Of a stretch of 55,992 nt of DNA, positions 1 through 9,698 are shown piece by piece. The notes beneath the pieces were generated by a model. It worked only from the letters and a program-made list of their open reading frames with translations, was not told where the DNA came from and did no database searches. The translations under genes and the position numbers were made by a program. The stretch is from the NCBI RefSeq assembly GCF_029051885.1, contig NZ_JAIDKI010000244.1, positions 1-55,992 on the forward strand. Direction: 5' to 3'. The stretch's first letter is position 1; every line of letters starts with the position of its first letter. The DNA comes from Muribaculum sp. GTDB taxonomy: Bacteria > Bacteroidota > Bacteroidia > Bacteroidales > Muribaculaceae.

Positions 1-7
1 TCTTTGA

Positions 8-64
8 GAATCGTCAATACGTTCATATTGTCTAATGTTTTTATAATGAACGTTTTGGCGATTC
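8..64. terminator. Long hairpin, probable terminator of a gene left of the window
   Basis: Arms gaatcgtcaatacgttcat (8-26) and atgaacgttttggcgattc (46-64) pair at 17/19 positions with a 19-nt loop; no strong T-tract. Confidence 0.45.
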
Positions 65-136
65 ATTTGTATCTATAGCATTATTCCATCCGCTTAATTT
101 TCAATTACTTCCGCGATTTTTACCGAATCATTGCTC

Positions 137-324
137 TTAAGTAAGTCGTAAAAATTATTTTATATTTCCGGCGAGAGGATTTTTGATGGATTTTTCCTCG
201 ATGAGGAAGGAGTGTAGCGAGCTACATGACTGACGAAGAGAGGGAAAAGCTGCAAAAAGACTCCGCCTGAAATATAAAGTTTGAAAAGTATTCATATACG
301 TAATAATTTTTACGACTTACTTAA
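137..324. repeat. 188-bp element with perfect 23-bp terminal inverted repeats (MITE-like or long hairpin)
   Basis: ttaagtaagtcgtaaaaattatt (137-159) is the exact reverse complement of aataatttttacgacttacttaa (302-324). An inner imperfect repeat tatatttccggcg / cgcctgaaatata and a central tgtagcgagctaca palindrome are also present. Confidence 0.8.
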
Positions 325-349
325 CATAAAAAGTGATAACTTTGAAGTC

Positions 350-1570
350 ATGGAAATCAATACCGTAAACACAACCGCAATCAAACGTCACCCACGAGTT
401 GACGTAGCCGATGTGCTCCGTGGATTCGCAGTGCTTGCAATCATCCTGCTCCACTCTATCGAGCATTTCAACTTTTACTCGTTTCCCGACACCGACGGAC
501 AGAGCGCATGGCTCACATTCGCCGACCGGTCAATATGGGACGGACTGTTTTTTACTTTCGGGGGAAAGGCATATGCCATATTCGCCCTGCTGTTCGGATT
601 CAGTTTCTTTATACAGCACGACAACCAGCGCATGCGCGGCTCCGACTTCCGTCTGCGGTTCTGCTGGCGACTGATTCTTCTGCTGCTCATCGGTCAGCTC
701 AACGCTGCGTTTTTCACCGCCGAGGTACTGGTGATGTATGCACTTGTCGGATTCGTGCTTGTGGCTACCTGCCGGCTGTCCGACCGATGGATAATTGCAC
801 TGTCGGCCATATGCATGTTGCAGCCTGTGTGTCTGTGGCAGATAATGCGCGCGATATCCGATTCTGATTATACAATAACGGCAATCAACACCTCGGCTTT
901 CTGGGGCGCCACATTCGCCGCTCAGAGCAACGCAGGCTTTCTCGAGACAGTAAGGGTCAACCTCTGGGAGGGTCAACTGGCCTCGCTCGCATGGGCATGG
1001 GATCACGGACGCATATTCCAGACTGCCGGACTTTTCATGACAGGCATGCTCATAGGCCGACGCGGACTGTTTGGACGCGAGGCTCTTCCATTATGGCGCC
1101 GTGCACTTGCCGTAGCGCTGATATGCTTCTTTCCGCTGCGCGGACTCAATGCCATGGTACCCGACTACATCGTACGTCCCGACATTCTGAAACCATTGGG
1201 CATAATTCTGTCCTCGCTTGCCAATCTCAGCTTCATGGTAATCCTCGTGAGCGGCATCCTACAGGCATACTATTGTACCTCAAGGCTCAGCCGTATGCTC
1301 GCCGGACTGATACCCTACGGACGCATGAGCATGACCAACTATGTGACACAAGGTATCATCGGCTCGGCTCTTTTCTACCATTGGGGCCTTTATCTGCAAG
1401 TGGGCATTACCGGCAGCCTCCTCATCGGAATAGCCATATTCGCCCTGCAATACACAGTATGCCTGATATGGGTACGCAGCCACTCACACGGTCCGCTCGA
1501 ATACCTGTGGAAACGCGCTACATGGATTGAATTCCCGTTCCGCTCCACTCCGGCACCACGTACGGCATAA
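350..1570 (+). CDS. DUF418 / YeiB-like multi-pass membrane protein
   Basis: ORF 281-1570. Start at 350 (MEINTVNTTAIKRHPRVDVADVLRGFAVLAIILLHSIEHF) preferred because the DVLRGFA..GI motif and TM segments follow and a TAACTTTG promoter lies just upstream. Confidence 0.8.
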   Translation: MEINTVNTTAIKRHPRVDVADVLRGFAVLAIILLHSIEHFNFYSFPDTDGQSAWLTFADRSIWDGLFFTFGGKAYAIFALLFGFSFFIQHDNQRMRGSDFRLRFCWRLILLLLIGQLNAAFFTAEVLVMYALVGFVLVATCRLSDRWIIALSAICMLQPVCLWQIMRAISDSDYTITAINTSAFWGATFAAQSNAGFLETVRVNLWEGQLASLAWAWDHGRIFQTAGLFMTGMLIGRRGLFGREALPLWRRALAVALICFFPLRGLNAMVPDYIVRPDILKPLGIILSSLANLSFMVILVSGILQAYYCTSRLSRMLAGLIPYGRMSMTNYVTQGIIGSALFYHWGLYLQVGITGSLLIGIAIFALQYTVCLIWVRSHSHGPLEYLWKRATWIEFPFRSTPAPRTA

Positions 1571-1787
1571 CTACAGGATTCTTTTTAAGAGCCGGTGAGA
1601 CAATAAATGAATGAAGTATTTGCGGGAAAAGGGATTTTAAGTTATCTTTGCGCGATAATGTGGCTTAGAGGCTCATAATGGGCCTGAAAGCCTATGTTTT
1701 CCCGCTGATACGAGCCGGATTTCCTGCACGACACAGCTGAAGAAACATACATCATCAATCAAGGAAACAATAAAAATTTACAATAAA

Positions 1788-2471
1788 ATGGCTGAAAAAG
1801 ACCAAAACAATCCCCAACCCACAGCCCTTGACGAAGTAAACCGCAACAATCAGGAGCTGACAGATAAAGTAACTCTTAGTCAGAAGTACATCATGTGGGG
1901 CATGATTGCCCTCTCGGCTATTGCCGTAATCGTGCTCGTATATATCTTTGCCGTGCGCAACCCCGGCATAAAGAGCGCCGACGAGGCTGTCGGACAAGCC
2001 GACTTCACCCTCGCGCAGGGCAACGACTCGCTCGCTCTGGCACAATACCAGCAGGTTGCCAACGAATATGGCTACGACGCAGGCAACCGCGCCACACTCA
2101 TGGCCGCCACACTCCTTTTCCAAAAGGGCGAATATCAGCAGGCTCTTGACCAGCTGAAAAACTATGATGCCCAGGAAGCTATCGTAGGCGCTGCCGCATA
2201 CTCGCTCGAAGGTGACTGCTACGTCAACCTTCAGAAATATCCCGAAGCCATCAAGGCTTACGACAAAGCAATCTCGCAGAGCGACGACAACCAGCTCTAC
2301 ACACCCCTCTTCATGCTCAAGAAAGCAACAGTGCTCCGCGAGCAGAAAGACTACAAGGCCGAGCTCAAGGTACTTGAGGCCATCAAAGCCAAGTATCCCA
2401 ACTATGGCAATGCCTACCGTCTCGACATCGACAAATATATAGCCCGCGCCAAATATCAGGCCGGCGAATAA
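1788..2471 (+). CDS. Tetratricopeptide-repeat membrane-anchored protein
   Basis: N-terminal TM segment (IMWGMIALSAIAVIVLVYIFAV) followed by TPR-like repeats. Confidence 0.75.
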   Translation: MAEKDQNNPQPTALDEVNRNNQELTDKVTLSQKYIMWGMIALSAIAVIVLVYIFAVRNPGIKSADEAVGQADFTLAQGNDSLALAQYQQVANEYGYDAGNRATLMAATLLFQKGEYQQALDQLKNYDAQEAIVGAAAYSLEGDCYVNLQKYPEAIKAYDKAISQSDDNQLYTPLFMLKKATVLREQKDYKAELKVLEAIKAKYPNYGNAYRLDIDKYIARAKYQAGE

Positions 2472-2517
2472 GCCTCATCCATAAATAACACGGCGCGGGT
2501 GTGTCATAACCAAAGTA

Positions 2518-3516
2518 ATGACACACCCGCACTGCATTTCTCAGAACCTCCTGACCAAAATGCTCATAACCGCACAATATGACCACACACACCGTCGGAT
2601 GGCCACAATCGGCACATTCGACGGTGTTCATCTTGGCCACAGGGCTCTCTTGTCGCAACTGATATCGGAAGCCCGTAAGGCCGGACTCATACCTGCGGCT
2701 GTGACTTTCACAGCCCACCCTCGACGGAAAATCACCCCTGCGGAAGCCCCGATGATGCTAATGTCGCCACAACAACGGGCCGAGGCTATTATGTCGGCCG
2801 GAGTAGACGACGTGATTCTGCTCGATTTCGACGAGAAGATGCGCCATATGTCGGCACGCGAGTTTCTCGAGCTGCTACACACACACTACGATGTAGATGC
2901 GCTGCTGATGGGTTTCAACAACTCGTTCGGACACGACCGGCCAAAGGGGCTCGACGCCTACCGGGCTATCGGAGAAGAGACGGGAATCAGGATTATCGGC
3001 GCCGCAGAGCTGACAGTAGAGGGCTGTTGCAGAGTATGCTCGTCGGAGGCTCGCGAGATGCTGCTGCAAGCACGCCCCGACGAGGCGGCCCGTCTGTTGG
3101 GAGCACCATACCGGATTATCGGACGTGTGGTCCACGGAAAGGAACTCGGGCGAACAATCGGATTTCCCACTGCCAACATCAAGCCGCTCGCTACAGAATG
3201 CCTCATACCGGCCAACGGTGTCTATGCCGCAGCTGTGACACTCGCCGACGGCACAACCTATCCCGCAATGCTCAATATCGGCCACCGTCCGAGTGTGGAC
3301 ACTCCCCTTGCGCCGGTTTCTATCGAAGCACATATACTGGGATTCGACGGCGACATATACGGCACCACAGTAGCAGTCGACTTCCTGCACTACATGCGCC
3401 GCGAACGCAAATTTCCGTCGATTGAGGCACTGCGCCGACAGCTTGTAGACGATGCCGCCGCTGTGCTGGAGATTTCTGAATTAAAGGATATGATTACCCC
3501 AACCTGCCGCATATGA
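2518..3516 (+). CDS. ribF: Bifunctional riboflavin kinase/FAD synthetase
   Basis: IGTFDGVHLGHRALL nucleotidyltransferase motif and GRVVHGKELGRTIGFPTANI flavokinase motif; true start may be 2560. Confidence 0.93.
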   Translation: MTHPHCISQNLLTKMLITAQYDHTHRRMATIGTFDGVHLGHRALLSQLISEARKAGLIPAAVTFTAHPRRKITPAEAPMMLMSPQQRAEAIMSAGVDDVILLDFDEKMRHMSAREFLELLHTHYDVDALLMGFNNSFGHDRPKGLDAYRAIGEETGIRIIGAAELTVEGCCRVCSSEAREMLLQARPDEAARLLGAPYRIIGRVVHGKELGRTIGFPTANIKPLATECLIPANGVYAAAVTLADGTTYPAMLNIGHRPSVDTPLAPVSIEAHILGFDGDIYGTTVAVDFLHYMRRERKFPSIEALRRQLVDDAAAVLEISELKDMITPTCRI

Positions 3517-3965
3517 GAATTGTAATACAGCGCGTAAAACGTGCATCCGTTACCATCGAAGGGACGGTCCACTCATCTATAGGCGCCGGCCTTATGGTAC
3601 TTGTAGGTGTCGAGAAAGAGGATACCCGCGACGACGCCATATGGCTCGCATCCAAGACTGCCGGCCTGCGCATATTCAACGATGCCGACGGCATAATGAA
3701 CCGCTCAATCGCCGAGAGCGGAGGCGAAATACTTGCAGTAAGCCAGTTTACACTTACTGCCTCAACCCGTAAGGGCAACCGCCCGAGCTACATACGCGCC
3801 GCCGGCCACGATACGGCTGTTCCTCTATACGAACTTTACTGCGAAGAGACAACACGCCTGCTCGGACGCCCTACCCTACGTGGAGTATTCGGCGCCGACA
3901 TGCAGGTAGAGCTCATCAACGACGGTCCTGTAACCATCATCATAGACTCAAAACTGAAAGAATAA
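3513..3965 (+). CDS. dtd: D-aminoacyl-tRNA deacylase
   Basis: MRIVIQRVKRASVTIEG, VGVEKEDT, SQFTLTA, GxRPSY-like motifs of Dtd; overlaps the ribF stop. Confidence 0.93.
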   Translation: MRIVIQRVKRASVTIEGTVHSSIGAGLMVLVGVEKEDTRDDAIWLASKTAGLRIFNDADGIMNRSIAESGGEILAVSQFTLTASTRKGNRPSYIRAAGHDTAVPLYELYCEETTRLLGRPTLRGVFGADMQVELINDGPVTIIIDSKLKE

Positions 3966-4351
3966 TGTCCGACAACAACAATACACATCCCATCGGCAAC
4001 GGTACGGAAGATACTCCTCCGACCGAAGAAATTACCCTGCGCGGACTCCAGGAGCAGGTAGACAAGTGGATTACCGGCATAGGCGTACGCTATTTCTCTC
4101 CGCTGACCAATATGGCTGTCCTCACCGAAGAAGTAGGCGAAGTAGCCCGCATAATGGCACGCCGTTACGGCGACCAGTCGTTCAAGCCGGGTGAGAATCC
4201 CGACGCACTTGCCGACGAGCTTGCCGATGTGCTATGGGTGGTGGCCGCAATCGCCAATCAGACCGGAGTAGACCTCACCGATGCGTTTGCCCGCAACATC
4301 GCCAAAAAGACAGCCCGCGACCTTCACCGCCACGAACATCTGGCAGAATAG
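3965..4351 (+). CDS. MazG-like nucleotide pyrophosphohydrolase
   Basis: EEVGEVARI...LADELADVLWVVAAIANQTGVDL, the MazG-like EExxE...ExxD pattern. Confidence 0.85.
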   Translation: MSDNNNTHPIGNGTEDTPPTEEITLRGLQEQVDKWITGIGVRYFSPLTNMAVLTEEVGEVARIMARRYGDQSFKPGENPDALADELADVLWVVAAIANQTGVDLTDAFARNIAKKTARDLHRHEHLAE

Positions 4352-4511
4352 TTGTATCTATCTCCCGGCAGATTGTTATATTGTTATAAAGTATCAAAAT
4401 ATAGTAAGCATTTATCAGCAATTTGCATATGCTGATGAATTTGAGTATTTTTGTACGGCTTCCGCATGCAATCTCCATTTCTGCGGGACAAACTACAAAT
4501 ACACCATATAA

Positions 4512-5267
4512 ATGAAGATAGCACTTATAGGATACGGCAAAATGGGCCGTGCCATTGAAAAAATAGCCATCGAAAGAGGCCATGAGATTGTGTGCCGCAT
4601 CGATGCCGACAACCAGGATGATTTCGAATCGCCGGAATTCGCAAAGGCCGATGTTGCCATTGAATTCACCACGCCCGCTACAGCTGTGGCCAACTATCGG
4701 CGAGCTTTCTCCAAGGGAGTACCTGTTGTATCAGGCACTACCGGCTGGGGCGCTCAGATGCCGGAGATAAAGCAGATATGTGACAACGGAGAGGGAACTC
4801 TGTTCTGGACCTCCAATTTTTCACTTGGTGTAAACATATTCTTCGCCGTCAACAAGTATCTCGCATCTATCATGGAGGGATTCCCCCAATACACCCCTTC
4901 GATGGAGGAGATACACCACATACACAAACTTGACCACCCGAGCGGCACGGCAATCACTCTGGCCGAAGGTATCATCGCCTCCGACTCACGCATCAAAGGC
5001 TGGACCGAAGAGCCCTCGCAGGCCTCCGAAAGCGCTATGCACATAGCCCACAGACGCGAAGGAGAGGTGCCCGGCACACACATAATCCGCTGGGACAGTC
5101 CGGTAGACACAATAACCATCGAGCACCGCGCCCATTCGCGTGAAGGGTTTGCCCTGGGTGCCGTAATAGCCGCCGAGTGGACCAAAGGACGCCGCGGATG
5201 GCTCACAATGGACGAGATGATGCACTCGCTTATAGCCCGTCCCGCCCTGCTCGACTTAGTAAAATAA
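4512..5267 (+). CDS. dapB: 4-hydroxy-tetrahydrodipicolinate reductase
   Basis: MKIALIGYGKMGRAIE Rossmann start; EIHHIHKLDHPSGTAITLAE catalytic motif. Confidence 0.95.
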   Translation: MKIALIGYGKMGRAIEKIAIERGHEIVCRIDADNQDDFESPEFAKADVAIEFTTPATAVANYRRAFSKGVPVVSGTTGWGAQMPEIKQICDNGEGTLFWTSNFSLGVNIFFAVNKYLASIMEGFPQYTPSMEEIHHIHKLDHPSGTAITLAEGIIASDSRIKGWTEEPSQASESAMHIAHRREGEVPGTHIIRWDSPVDTITIEHRAHSREGFALGAVIAAEWTKGRRGWLTMDEMMHSLIARPALLDLVK

Positions 5268-5303
5268 TACACAGACAATCCACATCCATCCCCCGAAACA
5301 CAA

Positions 5304-6767
5304 ATGGCCGACAACAATACCGCAGCAAAGCGCTCCTTCGGCGAAGACCTTCGCGAACGCATAAGCGCCACCCGTACAACCCGCTGGATACGATTCGCCA
5401 TCGTAGCCATCATATTCATAGCCTGGACCGCATGGCTCGGAAGCTGGTGGGTGCTGATATTCCTTCCGCTGCTGTTTGACATATATATCACCGGATTCAT
5501 ACCGTTCACATGGTGGAAGAAAAGCAAGTCGGCAGCTGTACGCACCGTCATGAGCTGGGTCGATGCCATAGTATATGCCCTCATTCTTGTATACTTCATA
5601 TTCACTTTCGTAGGGCAAAACTATGCGATACCCTCCTCGTCGCTTGAGAAGACCCTGCTTGTAGGCGATTATCTTTGGGTCAACAAAATGGCCTACGGAC
5701 CCAGAGTGCCGATGACTCCTGTACATTTCCCGCTGGTACAGAACCGCATGCCGATAATCGACACAAAAAGCTATACTGAATGGCCATCGTGGAAGTATCG
5801 CCGCCTTAAAGGTCTCGGACAGGTAGAAAGAGGCGATATCGTGGTATTCAACTTTCCCAAGGGCGATACAGTCACCACAAAATTCATGGAATCGGCCCAG
5901 ACCTACTACGACCTTGTGGCTCAGTACGGACGCAATGCGGTAAATAACAACAAAGAGGTATTCGGCGATGTAATCTACATACCCGTCGACCGCCGTCAGA
6001 ACTATGTGAAACGCGCAATCGGCCTCCCCGGCGAACGCCTCAAGATAGTCAATGACACCATATATATAAACGGCGAGCCGCTTGACGACCCTCAATATGT
6101 ACAGTACAACTATCTCTACCAGTTCCGCAATGGCGGCCTCACAGACAGCGACTGGGAAGAACTTGGTGTAAGCGCCGCCGACCGATATACAATGGAACTG
6201 TCGGCTGCCGACATGGCTGCGGTGGAGTTAAATGGATTCTATATCGCGCCCGACGGCAAGGTACCGCCTATATATGTATCGCCACTGACCAGGGAAATGG
6301 TCGATAAACTGAAGTCCAACCCCGACCTCGCCCGCATAATAAAGGCTCCGGCCTATCCCGTACGCCTTTTCCCGGAAAATATCGACCATGGCTGGACTGT
6401 AAGCGACTACGGAGAGATATGGATACCCAAGAAAGGGGCCTCAATACGCCTGGATGCCTCGACATGGCCTGTATACGAGCGTGTAATCCGCAATTATGAA
6501 GGTCATACCGACTCGTATCTAAAAGACAACACGGTATATATCGACGGAAAACCGGCCGATACCTATACTTTCGCCATGGACTATTATTTCATGATGGGCG
6601 ACAACCGCGACAACTCTTCCGATTCGCGCTTCTGGGGTTTCGTGCCCGAGGACCACATCGTGGGCAAGCCTTGGAGAGTACTCGTATCATTTGACAAGGA
6701 CAAAGGCTTGTTTGACGGCAAGATACGATGGAACAGAATATTCCGCACAGCCAATCCCGACAAGTGA
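5304..6767 (+). CDS. lepB: Signal peptidase I
   Basis: NYAIPSSSLEKTLLVGDYLWVNK (catalytic Ser), YVKRAIGLPGE (catalytic Lys), MMGDNRDNSSDSRFWGFVPE. Confidence 0.95.
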   Translation: MADNNTAAKRSFGEDLRERISATRTTRWIRFAIVAIIFIAWTAWLGSWWVLIFLPLLFDIYITGFIPFTWWKKSKSAAVRTVMSWVDAIVYALILVYFIFTFVGQNYAIPSSSLEKTLLVGDYLWVNKMAYGPRVPMTPVHFPLVQNRMPIIDTKSYTEWPSWKYRRLKGLGQVERGDIVVFNFPKGDTVTTKFMESAQTYYDLVAQYGRNAVNNNKEVFGDVIYIPVDRRQNYVKRAIGLPGERLKIVNDTIYINGEPLDDPQYVQYNYLYQFRNGGLTDSDWEELGVSAADRYTMELSAADMAAVELNGFYIAPDGKVPPIYVSPLTREMVDKLKSNPDLARIIKAPAYPVRLFPENIDHGWTVSDYGEIWIPKKGASIRLDASTWPVYERVIRNYEGHTDSYLKDNTVYIDGKPADTYTFAMDYYFMMGDNRDNSSDSRFWGFVPEDHIVGKPWRVLVSFDKDKGLFDGKIRWNRIFRTANPDK

Positions 6768-7405
6768 ATAAGCCCGCATACTCCCCATTGGTGATATACC
6801 CCGAGCGCACGGCAATCGTGGCGCCTGCCTATTGCGGCAGTGTGGCCATGTATGCCGCAATGGCGCGATACGGACATGTCGTAATCGACGCATCGGCAAA
6901 ATACAACAAGCGAGAGAAGTCGCTCCACCGTTGCACGATTGAAGGCCCCAACGGCATACAGCGCCTTACCGTGCCTTTACAGAAACCACAGGAATGGCAC
7001 TCGACACGCATAGCCGACGTCATGGTCAGCACTCACGGCGACTGGTGGCACGTACACTGGGGGGCGATTGAGGCCGCATATGGACGCACGCCTTTCTTTG
7101 AATATTATGCGGACGATTTGCGCCCATGGTTCAACGGCGAGGTAGAGCGGCTGGTCGACCTCGACATGGGCATACACAGGTTCTGCCTGGATGCTCTCGG
7201 CATCGACTCTCGAAATCATGTCCTCATAGAGAATCGCGACAGCCTTCCATCCGAGGCCATATGTCTCGGAAATCCTACGGACAGTATGCCGCCATATTAC
7301 CAGTTGTGGGCAAGGCGGTTCGGCTTTACCGACGGATTGTCGGTACTCGATCTTATATTCAATCTTGGTCCGGAGTCGGCGCTATATATGCGCGGCGATC
7401 TGTAA
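6764..7405 (+). CDS. WbqC-like family protein
   Basis: ORF 6728-7405; probable GTG start at 6764 overlapping the lepB stop. Typical RLTVPLQ...TPFFEYYADDL...RDSLPSEAICLGNPTD layout. Confidence 0.7.
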   Translation: MNKPAYSPLVIYPERTAIVAPAYCGSVAMYAAMARYGHVVIDASAKYNKREKSLHRCTIEGPNGIQRLTVPLQKPQEWHSTRIADVMVSTHGDWWHVHWGAIEAAYGRTPFFEYYADDLRPWFNGEVERLVDLDMGIHRFCLDALGIDSRNHVLIENRDSLPSEAICLGNPTDSMPPYYQLWARRFGFTDGLSVLDLIFNLGPESALYMRGDL

Positions 7406-7408
7406 CGG

Positions 7409-8956
7409 TCACCCCTTGTCAGAGGATGTGGTGGCGCCTTGTGCATCATCCGCCGACGCACGCTCTCCGGATACCCCCTCGGAATACACGATACCCGGCA
7501 TGACGGGAGTCTCTCCGGTAGTCTTCGGAATATCTGAAGGATAGACCGTAACTGTCGAGAATGTATAGCCGGGGTCGCCCGATGTGTTGGGGGGCACCAT
7601 GAAATTAGTTGTCGGATTATATGGAAGTGACGAAAGCGGTCTGTCGCCATAGTAAGGCATCGCCTTAGGATTGGGATTGGCGATATTGACCACGTCGCGC
7701 CCTGTAGGCGAACTGTAGGCCGACAGACCGAATACCGGCGCCGCGGCAATGATATGTTCGAAAATATCGCTTGATATGCCTTCGTATTTTACCCAGTCGA
7801 CAGTGTTGAGATAGCAGAACAGCTGCAAAGGTATACCCTGGGCCGTATGCTCAAGCAGACGTACCATACATATCGGACCGCCCTGGGCCACCCATGGATG
7901 ATGGCTCACATACAGACCTATGTATGCCCGGAAAAGACCGAGATTCGTGTCAAGCGAACCGTTTACAGGCACTCCGTCGCCGACTACTGCCGTGGGCTTG
8001 CCTTCTGCTGCAAGTTTCTGCATCTCGGCTATATACTCGCTCATATACGGCATCTTGCGACATTCTTCTATAAGCTCCGGAGTGGCAGGGCCCACAGAGG
8101 TCACATCAATGTATACTGAGCGTTCAATCTGTCGGCGTCCGCGTTTCTGCATCTGAGTCCAGTTCTGAAACCCGTCCTGGACCAGGGTGTACGGAGGCAT
8201 AGTGACTGTGGTATTGTCCCAGTTGCGTATCTTCACGGCGGTGAGCGACACATCGGTCACTATACCGTTGGCTATGGTCTTAGGCACGGCTATCCAGTCG
8301 CCGACATGGAGCATATCGTTGGTCGACAGTTGTATGCCGGCTACAAATCCGAGTATAGAGTCACGGAATATCAGCATCAGAGCAGCGGCAAACGCGCCGA
8401 GGCCGGTGAGAAGAGCCAGCGGCGACTTATCAAGGATTATCGACACTATGATTATTGCAATCACTATCCACACAAGCCCCTTGCCGACATTAAGGATACC
8501 CTTGAGCGGAAGATTCCTGGTATTGTCGTGCCGGTCGTAGGCCATCCATATTATTTCCAGCAGTGAGCATATAGACCATCCGAGCACCATCATAAAATAA
8601 ATGATGACTATCGCCTCTATGCGTGCCAGAGTATGGGGATCAGTCTCGAAAGCCACCGGCACCAGCGCAAGAAACACAAGTGGAGGTATGATATGGCTCG
8701 TACGGCTCACTACCTTGAGCCTTACCATGTCCTCGATAAATGGCGACTTGTAGTGACTCATCCACTGGTTCACAAGCAGCACGGTTATCTTCCGCGCCAT
8801 CCATCCCAGCAATATCGCCACACCAAGTATGACAATCGTATATATTATCTCTTCAATAGTGCTCGACTTCTCTATGCCGAGAGTCTCGAGCACAGAGTCG
8901 ACACCAGACATCAGCCATCTGGCCAGCGAATGGGCGGGAATAAGATTTATCAGCAT
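7409..8956 (-). CDS. MscS-family mechanosensitive ion channel
   Basis: TM segments then DSILGFVAGIQLSTNDMLHVGDWIAVP...GIVTDVSLTAVKIRNWDNTTVTMPPYTL, the MscS core. Confidence 0.9.
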   Translation of the reverse strand: MLINLIPAHSLARWLMSGVDSVLETLGIEKSSTIEEIIYTIVILGVAILLGWMARKITVLLVNQWMSHYKSPFIEDMVRLKVVSRTSHIIPPLVFLALVPVAFETDPHTLARIEAIVIIYFMMVLGWSICSLLEIIWMAYDRHDNTRNLPLKGILNVGKGLVWIVIAIIIVSIILDKSPLALLTGLGAFAAALMLIFRDSILGFVAGIQLSTNDMLHVGDWIAVPKTIANGIVTDVSLTAVKIRNWDNTTVTMPPYTLVQDGFQNWTQMQKRGRRQIERSVYIDVTSVGPATPELIEECRKMPYMSEYIAEMQKLAAEGKPTAVVGDGVPVNGSLDTNLGLFRAYIGLYVSHHPWVAQGGPICMVRLLEHTAQGIPLQLFCYLNTVDWVKYEGISSDIFEHIIAAAPVFGLSAYSSPTGRDVVNIANPNPKAMPYYGDRPLSSLPYNPTTNFMVPPNTSGDPGYTFSTVTVYPSDIPKTTGETPVMPGIVYSEGVSGERASADDAQGATTSSDKG

Positions 8957-9113
8957 AACTGTGGACAGAGCAAGTTTATATTTTCATCCTGGTTTATTTT
9001 TAACAATCTCCTTTACAAATTAGTTCCATAAAATTTGTACCTTTGAAAAGGAAGCCGACCCGGCTTCAATACACAGCGACCATAGATTACAACAACAAGA
9101 ACTACAAAAAGAT

Positions 9114-9611
9114 ATGCACACTTTACTGTGGATTGCCATAGGCACGACTGAAATATGTGTGATGCTGCTGATTGTAGCGGCAGCCATACTTGCAGCCGTC
9201 ATACGCCCGGCAACAGCCTCGCCGGTCATGACATATCTATATGCCTGCGACATATCTTCCGCAATCGACGGCAATGAAGTATCCATACAGCCGGAGGTTA
9301 GTCTTGAAGTACTTGATGATATGAGGGTCGTAATATCGCGCAGCGGATTTGGCGCAACACTTACCGACACCGGAGCCGTAAGCATCGCTGTCAATGTAAA
9401 GGGAACCGACATTTCCATAGAAGAGCGCATAACTCCCGGAGGCGGATATCCGATTGATGAGCCTGCACAGGCCGTCGCTTACATCGACTGTCTGCGTCCG
9501 GCCGGGCGTCCGCTCCATATCCACTACCGCAGCCAGTCGCTCAGCCGTGAAGCGGCCATGTCGCTTGCCATAGTACCGGGAGTGGTCATGAAGCGTATTC
9601 TTGCCCAATAA
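9114..9611 (+). CDS. Hypothetical membrane-anchored protein
   Basis: 165-aa ORF with one N-terminal TM and a preceding TACCTTTG promoter; no family recognised. Confidence 0.6.
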   Translation: MHTLLWIAIGTTEICVMLLIVAAAILAAVIRPATASPVMTYLYACDISSAIDGNEVSIQPEVSLEVLDDMRVVISRSGFGATLTDTGAVSIAVNVKGTDISIEERITPGGGYPIDEPAQAVAYIDCLRPAGRPLHIHYRSQSLSREAAMSLAIVPGVVMKRILAQ

Positions 9612-9698
9612 TCCCATTATTGTTATATTTGCAATCCGGAAGTCATCGCAGGAAAAATCCGGGATGACTCAACGGTTAAACGATTAATAGAAGAAGAT

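Noticed and set aside
4754-5605. Long antisense ORF (283 aa) across dapB/lepB, and others such as 5256-6095
   Set aside because: Shadow ORFs opposite strongly recognised genes; high-GC codon bias creates open antisense frames.
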